A DNA stretch of 12,164 nt from Nitrospira sp. (GCA_005239945.1 SBAY01000338.1:1-12164); one strand, 5' to 3'. Shown: positions 4,578-11,621, numbered from the stretch's first letter. Numbers and translations are program-made. Notes: generated by a model not told the origin, from the letters alone.

Positions 4578-7172
4578 TTAAAGTGTCTTGGCACACCGAA
4601 ACCCGAGACAATTACCTTTATAATCCGGAGAAATATTGAATCGAGAGGAACATCGGCATTTATCCTGTTTTAAATACCATGAACCACCACGCGCTACCCG
4701 AAATATTCCTTTATCCGCTCCCCGCGGATTTTTATCAGGGCTATTCTGGTAATAATCCTGACTATACCAATCGGCACACCATTCTAAGACATTACCGGCC
4801 ATATCCAAACAACCATAAGAAAAATTTTCGCTTATATCTTTATATTTTCTAACAGGTGTTGTCTTACCTATTTTACTCTCACTGGTATTACACTTTTTAT
4901 GGTCAAATTTATTTCCCCAGGGATATTGGCGGGCATCTGTTGTTCCCCGGGCTACCTTTTCCCATTCTGCTTCAGAAAGCAATCGTTTCCCAACCCAGAG
5001 GGCATATATATACGCCTCATACCAGGAGACATTGACAACAGGCTGGTCATTCTTTTCATCCTCCCAACATCTTTTATGTCCCGGGTCAAATTTTTCATAT
5101 TCGGCATTGGTTACTGGTGTTTTATCCATATAAAATAAATCTAAATAGACCTCATGAACCGGCTGCTCTGATTTAGAGCTTTCATCTTGAGGTGTTGCCT
5201 TGCTAGGACTAAAACCCATCAAGAATCTACCTGCAGGTATTAAGGCCATCTGGATTTCTACCTGCGACATACCGCTACCTCTAAATGAATGCAGGATGGC
5301 TGAAGCCTCCTGACTAATGCTACCAGGCGAGCCTGTATCAGATGAGCTGGCAATCTTTTCTAATATTTGTATGGCGAAATAAAGAATATTCCCATAGGTA
5401 TCCTTTTTAAATACATCCTTCATCGCCTCAAGTAATTCTTTATTTTTGCCAGGTGAAAATCCCTTACCAGACAAGCCTGTTTCCAGAAGTCTAACTAATC
5501 GATAACGCAATTCCCTATCTATCACCGTCTTTAATCCTTGAATAAGAATAGTATTTTCATAAATCTCGCTTCGTAGAGGTTCACTTCGTAGCGAAGAAAA
5601 TCCAAATATCTTATCAAACAGCTCTTTATCACCTCCATCACTGACCTCAATCAACCTTTTTAACACCTCACCTTTGACATCATCCTCATTCAAACCTTCG
5701 ACCTCAAGTAAGCATCTGGCGGCAATAGAAATCTTTCTTTGTTCCTCTGCCTCACTGGTGAGTATCTTTTTGATAAAATTACTGGCATTATCCACCATTC
5801 CTGCATAAAACAAGACAACATTTTCCCACCAATTATCGTGTAAATTCTCCAGTAAAATCTTAATAAGGCGAGTCTCTTCGCGAGGCCGACGATGAGCATT
5901 GATGTATGCGGCGGCTAAATATTCCTGAAATGAATGGTGAATAAACTTAGAGGTTGAATGACAAATAACACCGTTAGATTTCTTAATCTCTTTAATTAAT
6001 GCCTCTATTTCAGGATTCTTCTCTTGATTGGTGTGATAATACCAGGCGATATTTTTTAATGCCTCAATTTGTTGTTCCTTGTCTTCCAAGGTGTTATCCC
6101 TTAGCATCAAATTAATAACTGATTCATAAATTTCTGTCTTCCTTTGAGGTAATGGAAGAGCGTGTTTAAAAATAATATAGACCAGGGTAAGAAGAAGTGG
6201 GTTTTTGGTTAAGTGGGTAATTTTACTGTTTTGTTCAATAGCCGTAATTAGTTCTTTACATTCCTCAAAGTCAAAATCACCCTCCCTGCTTATCAGACCT
6301 TCAAGGAATAATCTTTGTTGGAGTGGAGTTAATTCTAATATTTCAAATTCTTTAAGACTGGCCAGCCCAGTAATTCTATGTCTTGATGTAATGACAATCT
6401 TATTGTTTTTATAGCCTGGGTGGTTAATAAAAGCCAGAATTTGTTCCTTAACCGCCGTTTCTTTTTTGAGTGCTTCATCGAATCCGTCTAATAGAATTAA
6501 GAATTTCCCAGCGGCAAGTTTATTTTTTATAAATTCAAGGAGACATATCCCGCCATTTTGAAAGGCTACTTCTTGAGATAATACCTCTTGAGGTGACACC
6601 TCTTGAGGTGATACCTCTTGAGAGATGCGACCAAAGATATAGTCAACTAAACTTAAGTTCGTTTCCAGCCATTGTGTAATCGTGATAAATACAGGAATAG
6701 GTCTAATCCCTCTTGAGGTGATACCTCTTCCCAAGCTGGTTTGATAAGCTAAGTGTTTTAGCATCGTAGTTTTACCCACGCCGGATTCACCGGTAATCAG
6801 CAGTAGATTTCCAAATTCCTGCTCATTCTTTAAAATTTTCTCGATTTCATAAATCTCCAACCCCGAATCCCGGCCCCCGAATCCCAAACCCCGACTTGAG
6901 ATGATACCTTTTAATTTAAGTTTGATATAGTTTTTCTCCAGGTCTAATTTTTCACCCAGAAGGTTGTAAGTCATCATTTCCTGCTGAAGTTTGGCGTTAA
7001 TGATTTTAAGGTATTGTTTCAGGCTTTTATCATACTGTCTTAGCACATTAGTCGAAAACCATTGGAGGAATTTATTAATCCCCTGGTCAGTTACCTCTAC
7101 GATTACCCTGAAAAATATAAGCGCTAAAATAAATAAAATAGTGGTTATAACAATCAAGAAATGATTTATCAT
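4578..7172 (-). CDS. Membrane-anchored NACHT (STAND) NTPase with C-terminal FGE/SUMF1-like domain
   Basis: An 864-residue fusion. Residues 4-26 form an N-terminal membrane segment. The NACHT NTPase has Walker A GESGVGKT (128-135), Walker B LILLDGFDEA (225-234), ITSRHR (261-266) and HHSFQEYLAA (412-421), where the winged-helix part of the family begins. A helical, probably repeat-type, middle runs to about 630. From about 641 there is a formylglycine-generating-enzyme-like fold: ALIPAGRFLMG, PVTNAEYEKF, PVVNVSWYEA, LLSEAEWEKVARG, YPWGN, GNVLEWCADWY, RVARGGSW and GFRCAKTL. Aligned to classical FGE after RGGS, Cys838 fits the second catalytic cysteine, but the first is Leu833, so formylglycine synthesis is doubtful. 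STAND proteins sense a ligand and oligomerise, and many bacterial ones act against phage; the FGE-like part may be the sensor or effector. AAGGAG lies 6 bases before the ATG. Short in-frame repeats interrupt it at about 91-104, 149-157, 184-202 and 526-536. tldE ends 100 bp upstream. Confidence 0.88.
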   Translation of the reverse strand: MINHFLIVITTILFILALIFFRVIVEVTDQGINKFLQWFSTNVLRQYDKSLKQYLKIINAKLQQEMMTYNLLGEKLDLEKNYIKLKLKGIISSRGLGFGGRDSGLEIYEIEKILKNEQEFGNLLLITGESGVGKTTMLKHLAYQTSLGRGITSRGIRPIPVFITITQWLETNLSLVDYIFGRISQEVSPQEVSPQEVLSQEVAFQNGGICLLEFIKNKLAAGKFLILLDGFDEALKKETAVKEQILAFINHPGYKNNKIVITSRHRITGLASLKEFEILELTPLQQRLFLEGLISREGDFDFEECKELITAIEQNSKITHLTKNPLLLTLVYIIFKHALPLPQRKTEIYESVINLMLRDNTLEDKEQQIEALKNIAWYYHTNQEKNPEIEALIKEIKKSNGVICHSTSKFIHHSFQEYLAAAYINAHRRPREETRLIKILLENLHDNWWENVVLFYAGMVDNASNFIKKILTSEAEEQRKISIAARCLLEVEGLNEDDVKGEVLKRLIEVSDGGDKELFDKIFGFSSLRSEPLRSEIYENTILIQGLKTVIDRELRYRLVRLLETGLSGKGFSPGKNKELLEAMKDVFKKDTYGNILYFAIQILEKIASSSDTGSPGSISQEASAILHSFRGSGMSQVEIQMALIPAGRFLMGFSPSKATPQDESSKSEQPVHEVYLDLFYMDKTPVTNAEYEKFDPGHKRCWEDEKNDQPVVNVSWYEAYIYALWVGKRLLSEAEWEKVARGTTDARQYPWGNKFDHKKCNTSESKIGKTTPVRKYKDISENFSYGCLDMAGNVLEWCADWYSQDYYQNSPDKNPRGADKGIFRVARGGSWYLKQDKCRCSSRFNISPDYKGNCLGFRCAKTL
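5566..5595 (-). repeat. In-frame 15-bp repeat pair in the NACHT gene (LRSEP)
   Basis: Two 15-bp units (5566-5580 and 5581-5595) share the core CTTCGTAG and encode LRSEPLRSE at residues 528-536. The right unit forms a small palindrome, CTTCGTAGCGAAG (5584-5596). The flanking GGATTTTCTTCG on the minus strand recurs beside the repeats in tldE. Confidence 0.6.
6568..6627 (-). repeat. Four tandem 15-bp palindromic units in the NACHT gene (SPQEV)
   Basis: Units at 6568-6582, 6583-6597, 6598-6612 and 6613-6627 are variants of ACCTCTTGAGGTGAT. The two central units differ at one base; the outer two are more diverged. Each contains the palindrome ACCTCTTGAGGT. They encode SQEV/SPQEV/SPQEV/LSQEV (184-202) in the loop between Walker A and Walker B. 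The length is a multiple of three, so the frame survives. Confidence 0.85.
6708..6732 (-). repeat. Second copy of the CCTCTTGAGGTGAT family
   Basis: CCCTCTTGAGGTGATACCTC at about 6708-6727 repeats the unit found at 6568-6627, 80 bp away in the same gene. It encodes RGITSRGIRP (149-158) just after Walker A, in a different reading frame of the unit from the SPQEV copies. Confidence 0.7.
6861..6912 (-). repeat. Composite in-frame repeat near the N-terminus of the NACHT gene
   Basis: CCCCGAATCCCGG (6861-6873) and CCCCGAATCCCAA (6875-6887) form a near-tandem pair. ACTTGAGATGATACCT (6894-6909) follows, a diverged member of the CTTGAGGTGATACCT family. Together they encode the glycine-rich segment IISSRGLGFGGRDSGLE (90-106), which looks unlike the surrounding helical sequence. 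Confidence 0.55.
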
Positions 7173-7195
7173 CGATTTCTCCTTATCCCAGCATA

Positions 7196-7268
7196 CAGAA
7201 GTCAGAATACAGAAGTAAGAAGTCAGAAATAAGAAGTAAAACCACAGGTTTTTTTATTCTGACTTTTG
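7196..7268. repeat. CAGAAGTCAGAAT repeats and inverted copy between tldE and the NACHT gene
   Basis: AGAAGT occurs four times (7197, 7211, 7219, 7232), with CAGAAGTCAGAAT at 7196-7208 and its near-complement ATTCTGACTTTTG at 7256-7268 (12 of 13 bases). Inside is the hairpin AAAACCACAGGTTTT (about 7238-7252). A T-run follows it only on the + strand, where no gene ends, so this is a repeat element rather than a clear terminator for tldE. Confidence 0.6.
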
Positions 7269-7272
7269 AATT

Positions 7273-8673
7273 CTATCCCTTCCCGACCACATTTATTTCA
7301 TCGAAATAAAAATGCGGGCTGATGACATTTCCAAAAGAATAAGATTCTCTGCCTATTGCCCTCAGGCGATTAAATATGTCAAAGACATTACAGCTGACCA
7401 TGGTATCTTTAAGCCTGCCGACCACCTGACCATTTTCTACCTTAAACCCTAATTCCACATTAAAGGCAAATTCCCCGGCCAGGACATTACTCTGCCCACC
7501 ACCCAAGACTGAATCTATAATGAGCCCTTCCTTCATATCTTCAATCATCTCATAAAAATCCATTTCTCCCGGTAAAACAACAATATTACTACAAAGTGGC
7601 GATGGTAATGAGTCAAAATCGCGATGGCCATTTCCTGTAGAAACGGTATTTAAAAAGCCTGCGGTCTGGAGGTCAAAGAGATAATTTTTCAACACCCCCT
7701 TTTCGATCAACGGTGTTTTTTGTGTCCGAACACCTTCAGTATCCACAGGACAACTATTTGGTGCAAAATCGATAGTGGCGTCATCATAAATAGTTAACCG
7801 CTCATCGAAGAGTTTCTCACCAAGTCTGGAAGTCAGTGGGGAGGCGCCTTTTTGAACCAATTTTCCATTTACCCCTAATTCTATCGTATCTAAAATTGTG
7901 GCCATTAACTTTGGAGTAAATATGACCGGCAATTTTTTTGTCCTGCAGGAGAGTTCATTTTTGGACCAGGCTAACGATTCGGCTATTTTACTGAGCATAG
8001 GCTCAATATCCTTATTCAAATCACAGCCGGTTTCATACTCGGACAACCATAACAGGCTATTATTTCTTATTAAAAGTCCTGTTAGATAAATGATAAATAG
8101 GGTTTTTTGATATTCGAATTCAAGCCCTGAGGTATTTTCAATCTTTGTTTTCAAGGTAGTTTTGCTAATCTCAACCTCTTTGCAAAAAAGCTCAAGGTCA
8201 CAGGTTTCCAACCTGGAACAGGTTTCAAACCTGGAACAGGTTTCAAACCTGGCAATGGCTAAAAGTCGGTCTACCAGATTTTTGCCCAGGGCTATTCCAT
8301 CTTCAATACTAAATCGCTCTACCTCTTCATCAAATACCTTTACTTGGGTTGGTGATAAGGCTTGTCTCGTTGAGGCTTTGGGAAATTCAAATTTCGCCTC
8401 TTGCCCAAATTTAGCACTGATAATTGCATTTTCAACTACTTTCAGGTTATTTAAATCTGTTGAGGAGGCTTGCCTCGTTGAGGCTTGTCTCGTAGTCGAA
8501 GAAAATCCAATCCTCCCATCTTTTATCACCCGTAATCCCAGACCGTTGATTTGCTTTGTGTTGATACCTTTTAACCTGTTATTTTCGAACAGGATTTGAG
8601 TTGATAAAATTTGTTGGTGGATTACTTCAGCATTTGGGGTATATTTTAAAGTTTGATTCAAAATTTCTTCCAT
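7273..8673 (-). CDS. tldE: TldE/PmbA-family subunit of the TldD-TldE metalloprotease
   Basis: TldE is the non-catalytic partner of TldD; the heterodimer degrades or trims unfolded peptides, as in microcin B17 maturation and CcdA turnover in E. coli. The 466-residue product shows the family layout: an N-terminal hairpin region, ENTSGLEFEY (179-188), RLGEKLFDERLTIYDD (283-298), the conserved EGVRTQKTPLIEKGVLKNYL (313-332), the PSPLCSNIVVLPG glycine-rich segment (357-369), GGGQSNVLAGEFAFNVE (391-407) and a closing SFGNVISP (446-453). As expected for TldE there is no HExxxH motif. GGAGA lies 7 bases before the ATG. Three stretches appear inserted into loops: 60-71 (TRQAS twice), 99-105 (STRQA) and 142-158 (FETCSR tandem), each coded by palindromic repeats. 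The frame is kept, so the protein is probably functional. It lies downstream of tldD, separated by 533 bp. Confidence 0.92.
   Translation of the reverse strand: MEEILNQTLKYTPNAEVIHQQILSTQILFENNRLKGINTKQINGLGLRVIKDGRIGFSSTTRQASTRQASSTDLNNLKVVENAIISAKFGQEAKFEFPKASTRQALSPTQVKVFDEEVERFSIEDGIALGKNLVDRLLAIARFETCSRFETCSRLETCDLELFCKEVEISKTTLKTKIENTSGLEFEYQKTLFIIYLTGLLIRNNSLLWLSEYETGCDLNKDIEPMLSKIAESLAWSKNELSCRTKKLPVIFTPKLMATILDTIELGVNGKLVQKGASPLTSRLGEKLFDERLTIYDDATIDFAPNSCPVDTEGVRTQKTPLIEKGVLKNYLFDLQTAGFLNTVSTGNGHRDFDSLPSPLCSNIVVLPGEMDFYEMIEDMKEGLIIDSVLGGGQSNVLAGEFAFNVELGFKVENGQVVGRLKDTMVSCNVFDIFNRLRAIGRESYSFGNVISPHFYFDEINVVGKG
8201..8254 (-). repeat. Three tandem 18-bp palindromic units in tldE (FETCSR)
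   Basis: Units 8201-8218, 8219-8236 and 8237-8254 are CAGGTTTCMAACCTGGMA variants (M = A or C). Units 1 and 2 differ at one base, and units 2 and 3 at one base. Each holds the palindrome AGGTTTCAAACCT or its variant. They encode RFETCS/RFETCS/RLETC (142-158) in a loop of TldE, adding three cysteines not expected in the family. Confidence 0.88.
8358..8377 (-). repeat. STRQA-type in-frame repeat in tldE, copy 2
   Basis: AGGCTTGTCTCGTTGAGGCT encodes ASTRQA (100-105). It matches 8466-8485 at 19 of 20 bases, about 108 bp away, within the same gene. Confidence 0.75.
8465..8494 (-). repeat. STRQA-type tandem 15-bp repeat in tldE, copy 1
   Basis: GAGGCTTGCCTCGTT (8465-8479) and GAGGCTTGTCTCGTA (8480-8494) differ at two bases. 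The first contains the perfect palindrome GAGGCTTGCCTC. They encode TRQASTRQAS (61-70). The inserted peptide is flanked by ST on both sides (SST before, STD after), as though it split an original STD loop. Confidence 0.8.
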
Positions 8674-8730
8674 TATTTATCTCCAATTTAGCACCTGACC
8701 AATCAAATTTTTGCACGAAGAGCAAAAAGA

Positions 8731-8814
8731 TTAATCACGGAAGCACGAAAGGACAAAAACACAAAATATTTTTGTATTTTTCGTGCTTTCTTAATTTCGT
8801 ATTTTCGTGATTAA
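8731..8814. repeat. Nested inverted repeat of the CACGAAA family (upstream of tldE)
   Basis: The 533 bp between tldE and tldD (8674-9206) contains no gene I can support; frames up to 87 codons on + run through these repeats and have low-complexity products. TTAATCACG (8731-8739) pairs with CGTGATTAA (8806-8814), AAGCACGAAA (8741-8750) pairs with TTTCGTGCTT (8779-8788), and the centre is A/T-rich. The right half carries an extra unit, TTAATTTCGTATTTTCG. Confidence 0.75.
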
Positions 8815-8871
8815 ATTCTGTAACCCCTGTTTGGTTTTGGCTTGTCCAGTAATAAAAACGGGTAATTTAAT

Positions 8872-8953
8872 AGAATCACGAAATTACAAAGGGATGAAAT
8901 TACGAAAAATTCTAATTCCTTTTCGAGTTTTCTTGAATTTCGCATTTTTCGTG
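8872..8953. repeat. Second CACGAAATTACGAAA-family element
   Basis: AGAATCACGAAATTAC (8872-8887) and GAAATTACGAAAAATTC (8895-8911) are direct units. GAATTTCGCATTTTTCGTG (8935-8953) is an inverted unit. A partial third unit, AAAATTACGAAACTACAG, lies at 9039-9056. They are related to the element at 8731-8814 but not identical to it. Confidence 0.65.
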
Positions 8954-9102
8954 TTTATCTTTTTTGGCAACTTTGGGGGTAACCCTGACATGACAATAAT
9001 TCTCATTCCCTGTGTCTTCAAAAGATTTCAAACGATTAAAAATTACGAAACTACAGTATACTGGCTTTAAAGGTGCTACCTCCTTGTGGTTGTCCATTGT
9101 TT

Positions 9103-9127
9103 GGACAGGGACAAACCCTGTCCCTAC
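9103..9127 (-). repeat. REP-like hairpin with GTAG tetranucleotide
   Basis: On the minus strand GTAG (9127-9124) is followed directly by GGACAGGG-TTTGT-CCCTGTCC (9123-9103), a perfect 8-bp stem with a 5-base loop. A GTRG tetranucleotide 5' of a G/C-rich palindrome is the form recognised by REP-associated tyrosine transposases, and a remnant of one lies at 11817-12081. Confidence 0.6.
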
Positions 9128-9161
9128 TTCTTGTACCTATAAATTCAATCTTGACAGGGCA

Positions 9162-9196
9162 TTACATCATCAAAAAACTTAATTTTTGTAGTGTCA
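9162..9196. repeat. tldD 3' flank, homologous to the flank of the tldD remnant
   Basis: TTACATCATCAAAAAACTTA and the bases that follow, through TTTTGTAGTGT, match 11638-11670 downstream of the tldD remnant with a few changes. The homology therefore extends past the stop codon on both sides. In this copy the inverted repeat is weaker than at 11633-11670. Confidence 0.7.
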
Positions 9197-9206
9197 GGTG
9201 ATGGAA

Positions 9207-10580
9207 TCAACTCCCCCCTCCTCCAATCAAAACATCTTTAATTCGGATATGCGGGCCGCCATCTGAAACAGGCAAGGGAGACTGGCCACCTTTGCCACAG
9301 CCACCCAGCCCACCAAATAAAATTAAATCATTACCAATCGCCTCAATATTCATCAATGTCTCAAATACATTGCCGGTCAGAACTACATCCCGGACCAAAT
9401 TGCCAATTTTACCATCCTTAATCAAATAAGCCTGTTGTGCCGAGAAGGTGAACATCTCACAATCCGTATTGCCACCGATATATCCCTTTGCATAGATACC
9501 ATTTTTTATACTACTTATCATTTCTTCGAAGACAACATTTTGGGGTTCAAGGTATGTATTTGACATACGAACAATCGGCTCAAAATTATAATTAATGGCA
9601 CGGGCATTACCGGTAGGAGATTCACCCATTTTAGCCGCCGTTTCACGACTATGAAGTCGATGAAAAAAAATACCATCTTTAACCAAATAATTTTTATTAG
9701 CCGGGACACCTTCTTCGTCGTAAAAATATGAGCCTGCCTCATCAGGTAAGGTAGCGTCATCGACAATACAAAGCTCATCCACCCCAAACCTTTTCCCCAG
9801 TCGCATCAATTCCTCCATCTTTTCATTCTCATAGATATGGTCAGCCTCGGCTAAATGTCCAAATGCCTCATGGATAAATACTCCACATAGTTGTGGGTCA
9901 AGCACAACTGTATATTTACCTCCTGCCACGCTTTGGGCTTTAAGTAAATCTACGGCTAATTTAGCTACCTCCTCTGCCTTCGACTCTAATTTTTCAACCG
10001 TGCCATATCCCCGATAATTGCCAAAAGAGGTATATGCCTGCTGAACATTCATTCCATCTTTAGCCAGTGCCAGAAAAGTAATACCACAAAAAATTTTATC
10101 CTGGAGAATATCCGTGCCTTCTGAATTGACAAAATATTCCTTTTTATAATTATCTCGATAGGTAACCTTGGAGGTTTGAATAAAGGGGGAGAAATTTAGG
10201 ATAAGTGAGTTGTATTTCTGGCAAAGGTCGTGTTTTTCTTCTAATGAGATACAAGCGGGGTTTTCTCCATTACCTATGATTTTATAGTCTGTAATTGGCT
10301 TTGTCGGGACGAGCTGAAATTTGGCTTTACCCGTGACGGTCGCCTCTTTTATAGCTAATTCAATAAAGGTATCAAGTTGGTCAATAGTATTAAACGAGAC
10401 AAAACCCCAGCCTCCATTAACTAAGGCACGGACATTCCCACCAATTTTGGTGCTATTGCCAATATTCTCAAGTTCTTTGCCAACAAAATCTATCTTTGTC
10501 GTTTGAGTTTCTTCGACCCTGATTTCTAAATAATCAGCCTTTGGGGCTTTATGGATAGCGTTTTTAATAAAATTTCTCAT
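9207..10580 (-). CDS. tldD: TldD metalloprotease (catalytic subunit of TldD-TldE)
   Basis: Catalytic, zinc-binding subunit of the TldD-TldE peptidase. The 457 residues are slightly fewer than the E. coli 481. The metal motif is complete: His237, Glu238 and His242 in HEAFGH, with the third ligand Cys428 in the C-terminal GGCGKGGQ. Other family marks are GTARAINYN-like TGNARAINYNFEPIVRMSNT, YIGGNTDCEMFTFSAQQAYLI and the closing GGPHIRIKDVLIGG. Translation signals are modest: GAGG lies 16 bases before the ATG and a TGAG is nearer. The nucleotidyltransferase gene ends 36 bp upstream on the same strand, so the two may share a transcript. A shortened relative of this gene lies at 11679-11808. tldE follows downstream after a repeat-filled gap. 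Confidence 0.95.
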   Translation of the reverse strand: MRNFIKNAIHKAPKADYLEIRVEETQTTKIDFVGKELENIGNSTKIGGNVRALVNGGWGFVSFNTIDQLDTFIELAIKEATVTGKAKFQLVPTKPITDYKIIGNGENPACISLEEKHDLCQKYNSLILNFSPFIQTSKVTYRDNYKKEYFVNSEGTDILQDKIFCGITFLALAKDGMNVQQAYTSFGNYRGYGTVEKLESKAEEVAKLAVDLLKAQSVAGGKYTVVLDPQLCGVFIHEAFGHLAEADHIYENEKMEELMRLGKRFGVDELCIVDDATLPDEAGSYFYDEEGVPANKNYLVKDGIFFHRLHSRETAAKMGESPTGNARAINYNFEPIVRMSNTYLEPQNVVFEEMISSIKNGIYAKGYIGGNTDCEMFTFSAQQAYLIKDGKIGNLVRDVVLTGNVFETLMNIEAIGNDLILFGGLGGCGKGGQSPLPVSDGGPHIRIKDVLIGGGGS

Positions 10581-10616
10581 ATCTTTTTATCTCAATCCTC
10601 ATTTAGTCATTGTAAA

Positions 10617-11621
10617 TCAATACGGCTCTTTTAGAATTTTTTCAATTTCTTTGACTACTGGCATTTCCAAAGGGAGTTCTTCTTGGACTAAATTTATTCC
10701 TTTTATGACCTTCTTTTTCCAATTTTCGGATAGTGAAAGATAAAGTTTTTTTATTTCTTTCCTTTCTTCTTTATCCTGAATAACGCCTTTTGCCACACAG
10801 ATAGATTGTTTCATATCTTTCAAAATATCTGCTTTATTTTTTCTTCTTTGTAATACAATCAACTTATGCACTAAAAATGATGAAGGAGAAGGAACTTTTA
10901 CTTTTATACCTCTGGCGATATTAATTTCCCGCGGATACTCAAAAAGCATATCAAGAAATCTCAATGACTGGGCAGATAAAGAAAGTTTATTGATTTTAAC
11001 CCCTTTTTCAAACCCTCTTCCCCTTTCTGGAACTACAAAATCTACTCTCAATCCTACTTGATAAAAATACATAAAGCCATCTGGATTAAACCCCTCTTTA
11101 AATCCAATCTCTTTTAAAAGCTCAGGTATTTTTACATCTTTACCTTTATAGGGCAATGGAATAAGTATGTCAATATCATCTGTTCTTAGAGGAAATTTTT
11201 CTATTCCAAAATACTCCTGATAAATTTTAAAACACCAACTCCCAATAATTTCTAATCCTTCATCCCATAAACCATATTTTGTAAGGAAGTAAAACAATTC
11301 CTTCAAAGGTGAAAGTAAAATATCTGATGAACTGCTCTTTTCTCTTAAAATCTTCAAAGATGCTTTTACTTTTTTTAACTCTTGTTCAAGAATTTTCCGC
11401 TCCTCTAATCCCTTTAATAAGTCTTCTGGTACGCTTTTACCAAGATACTTTTGAATAACTTTATCTCCATTTCTTTGCTGTAAGTAGTAATAATCTTCTT
11501 TCCCGATTTTCCTGTTTTTAATTGACCCCTTCGGCAGATATATAAGTTGTGCTGAAATTTCTTTTTCTAAATTTTTATAATATGATATATTTTCTTCTAA
11601 AACACTTTTAAGAATTTCCAT
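10617..11621 (-). CDS. Nucleotidyltransferase-superfamily protein (GS-x-DxD type)
   Basis: A 334-residue protein with two parts. Residues 28-62 hold PKGSIKNRKIGKEDYYYLQQ and ...GDKVIQKYLGK, resembling the small N-terminal domain (YYYL..R.GDK...YLG) seen in several uncharacterised DNA-element and nucleotidyltransferase proteins. A charged, probably coiled segment (66-97) links it to a DNA polymerase beta-like nucleotidyltransferase core: GS at 127-128 (IIGSWC), catalytic Asp149 and Asp151 in RTDDIDILIP, and the third acid Asp194 in LRVDFVVPE. All metal ligands are present. It is close to the nucleotidyltransferase family that includes NTP_transf_8 and AbiEii-type enzymes; some relatives are toxins that modify tRNA, but nothing here shows that role, and no antitoxin-like small gene is adjacent. 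The gene is visibly more A+T-rich than tldD and tldE. It sits between tldD and a tldD remnant, suggesting acquisition. No Shine-Dalgarno is visible. Confidence 0.72.
   Translation of the reverse strand: MEILKSVLEENISYYKNLEKEISAQLIYLPKGSIKNRKIGKEDYYYLQQRNGDKVIQKYLGKSVPEDLLKGLEERKILEQELKKVKASLKILREKSSSSDILLSPLKELFYFLTKYGLWDEGLEIIGSWCFKIYQEYFGIEKFPLRTDDIDILIPLPYKGKDVKIPELLKEIGFKEGFNPDGFMYFYQVGLRVDFVVPERGRGFEKGVKINKLSLSAQSLRFLDMLFEYPREINIARGIKVKVPSPSSFLVHKLIVLQRRKNKADILKDMKQSICVAKGVIQDKEERKEIKKLYLSLSENWKKKVIKGINLVQEELPLEMPVVKEIEKILKEPY

Noticed and set aside
4578..4700. Diversity-generating retroelement variable region
   Set aside because: The FGE-like C-terminus is of a kind such elements target, but no reverse transcriptase or second, template copy exists in the window.
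6568..6627. CRISPR-like array
   Set aside because: Units are 15 bp, directly tandem without spacers, and coding.
7238..7255. Rho-independent terminator AAAACC-ACA-GGTTTT plus T-run
   Set aside because: The T-run is on the + strand, where no gene ends; on the minus strand it lacks a proper T-tract after the stem, so it is treated as part of a repeat element.
8162..8599. 145-codon frame on + opposite tldE
   Set aside because: Antisense shadow of a well-conserved gene; its open length comes from the repeats whose lengths are multiples of three.
8807..9070. 87-codon frame on + between tldE and tldD
   Set aside because: Composed of the CACGAAA repeats; no Shine-Dalgarno and no recognisable domain.
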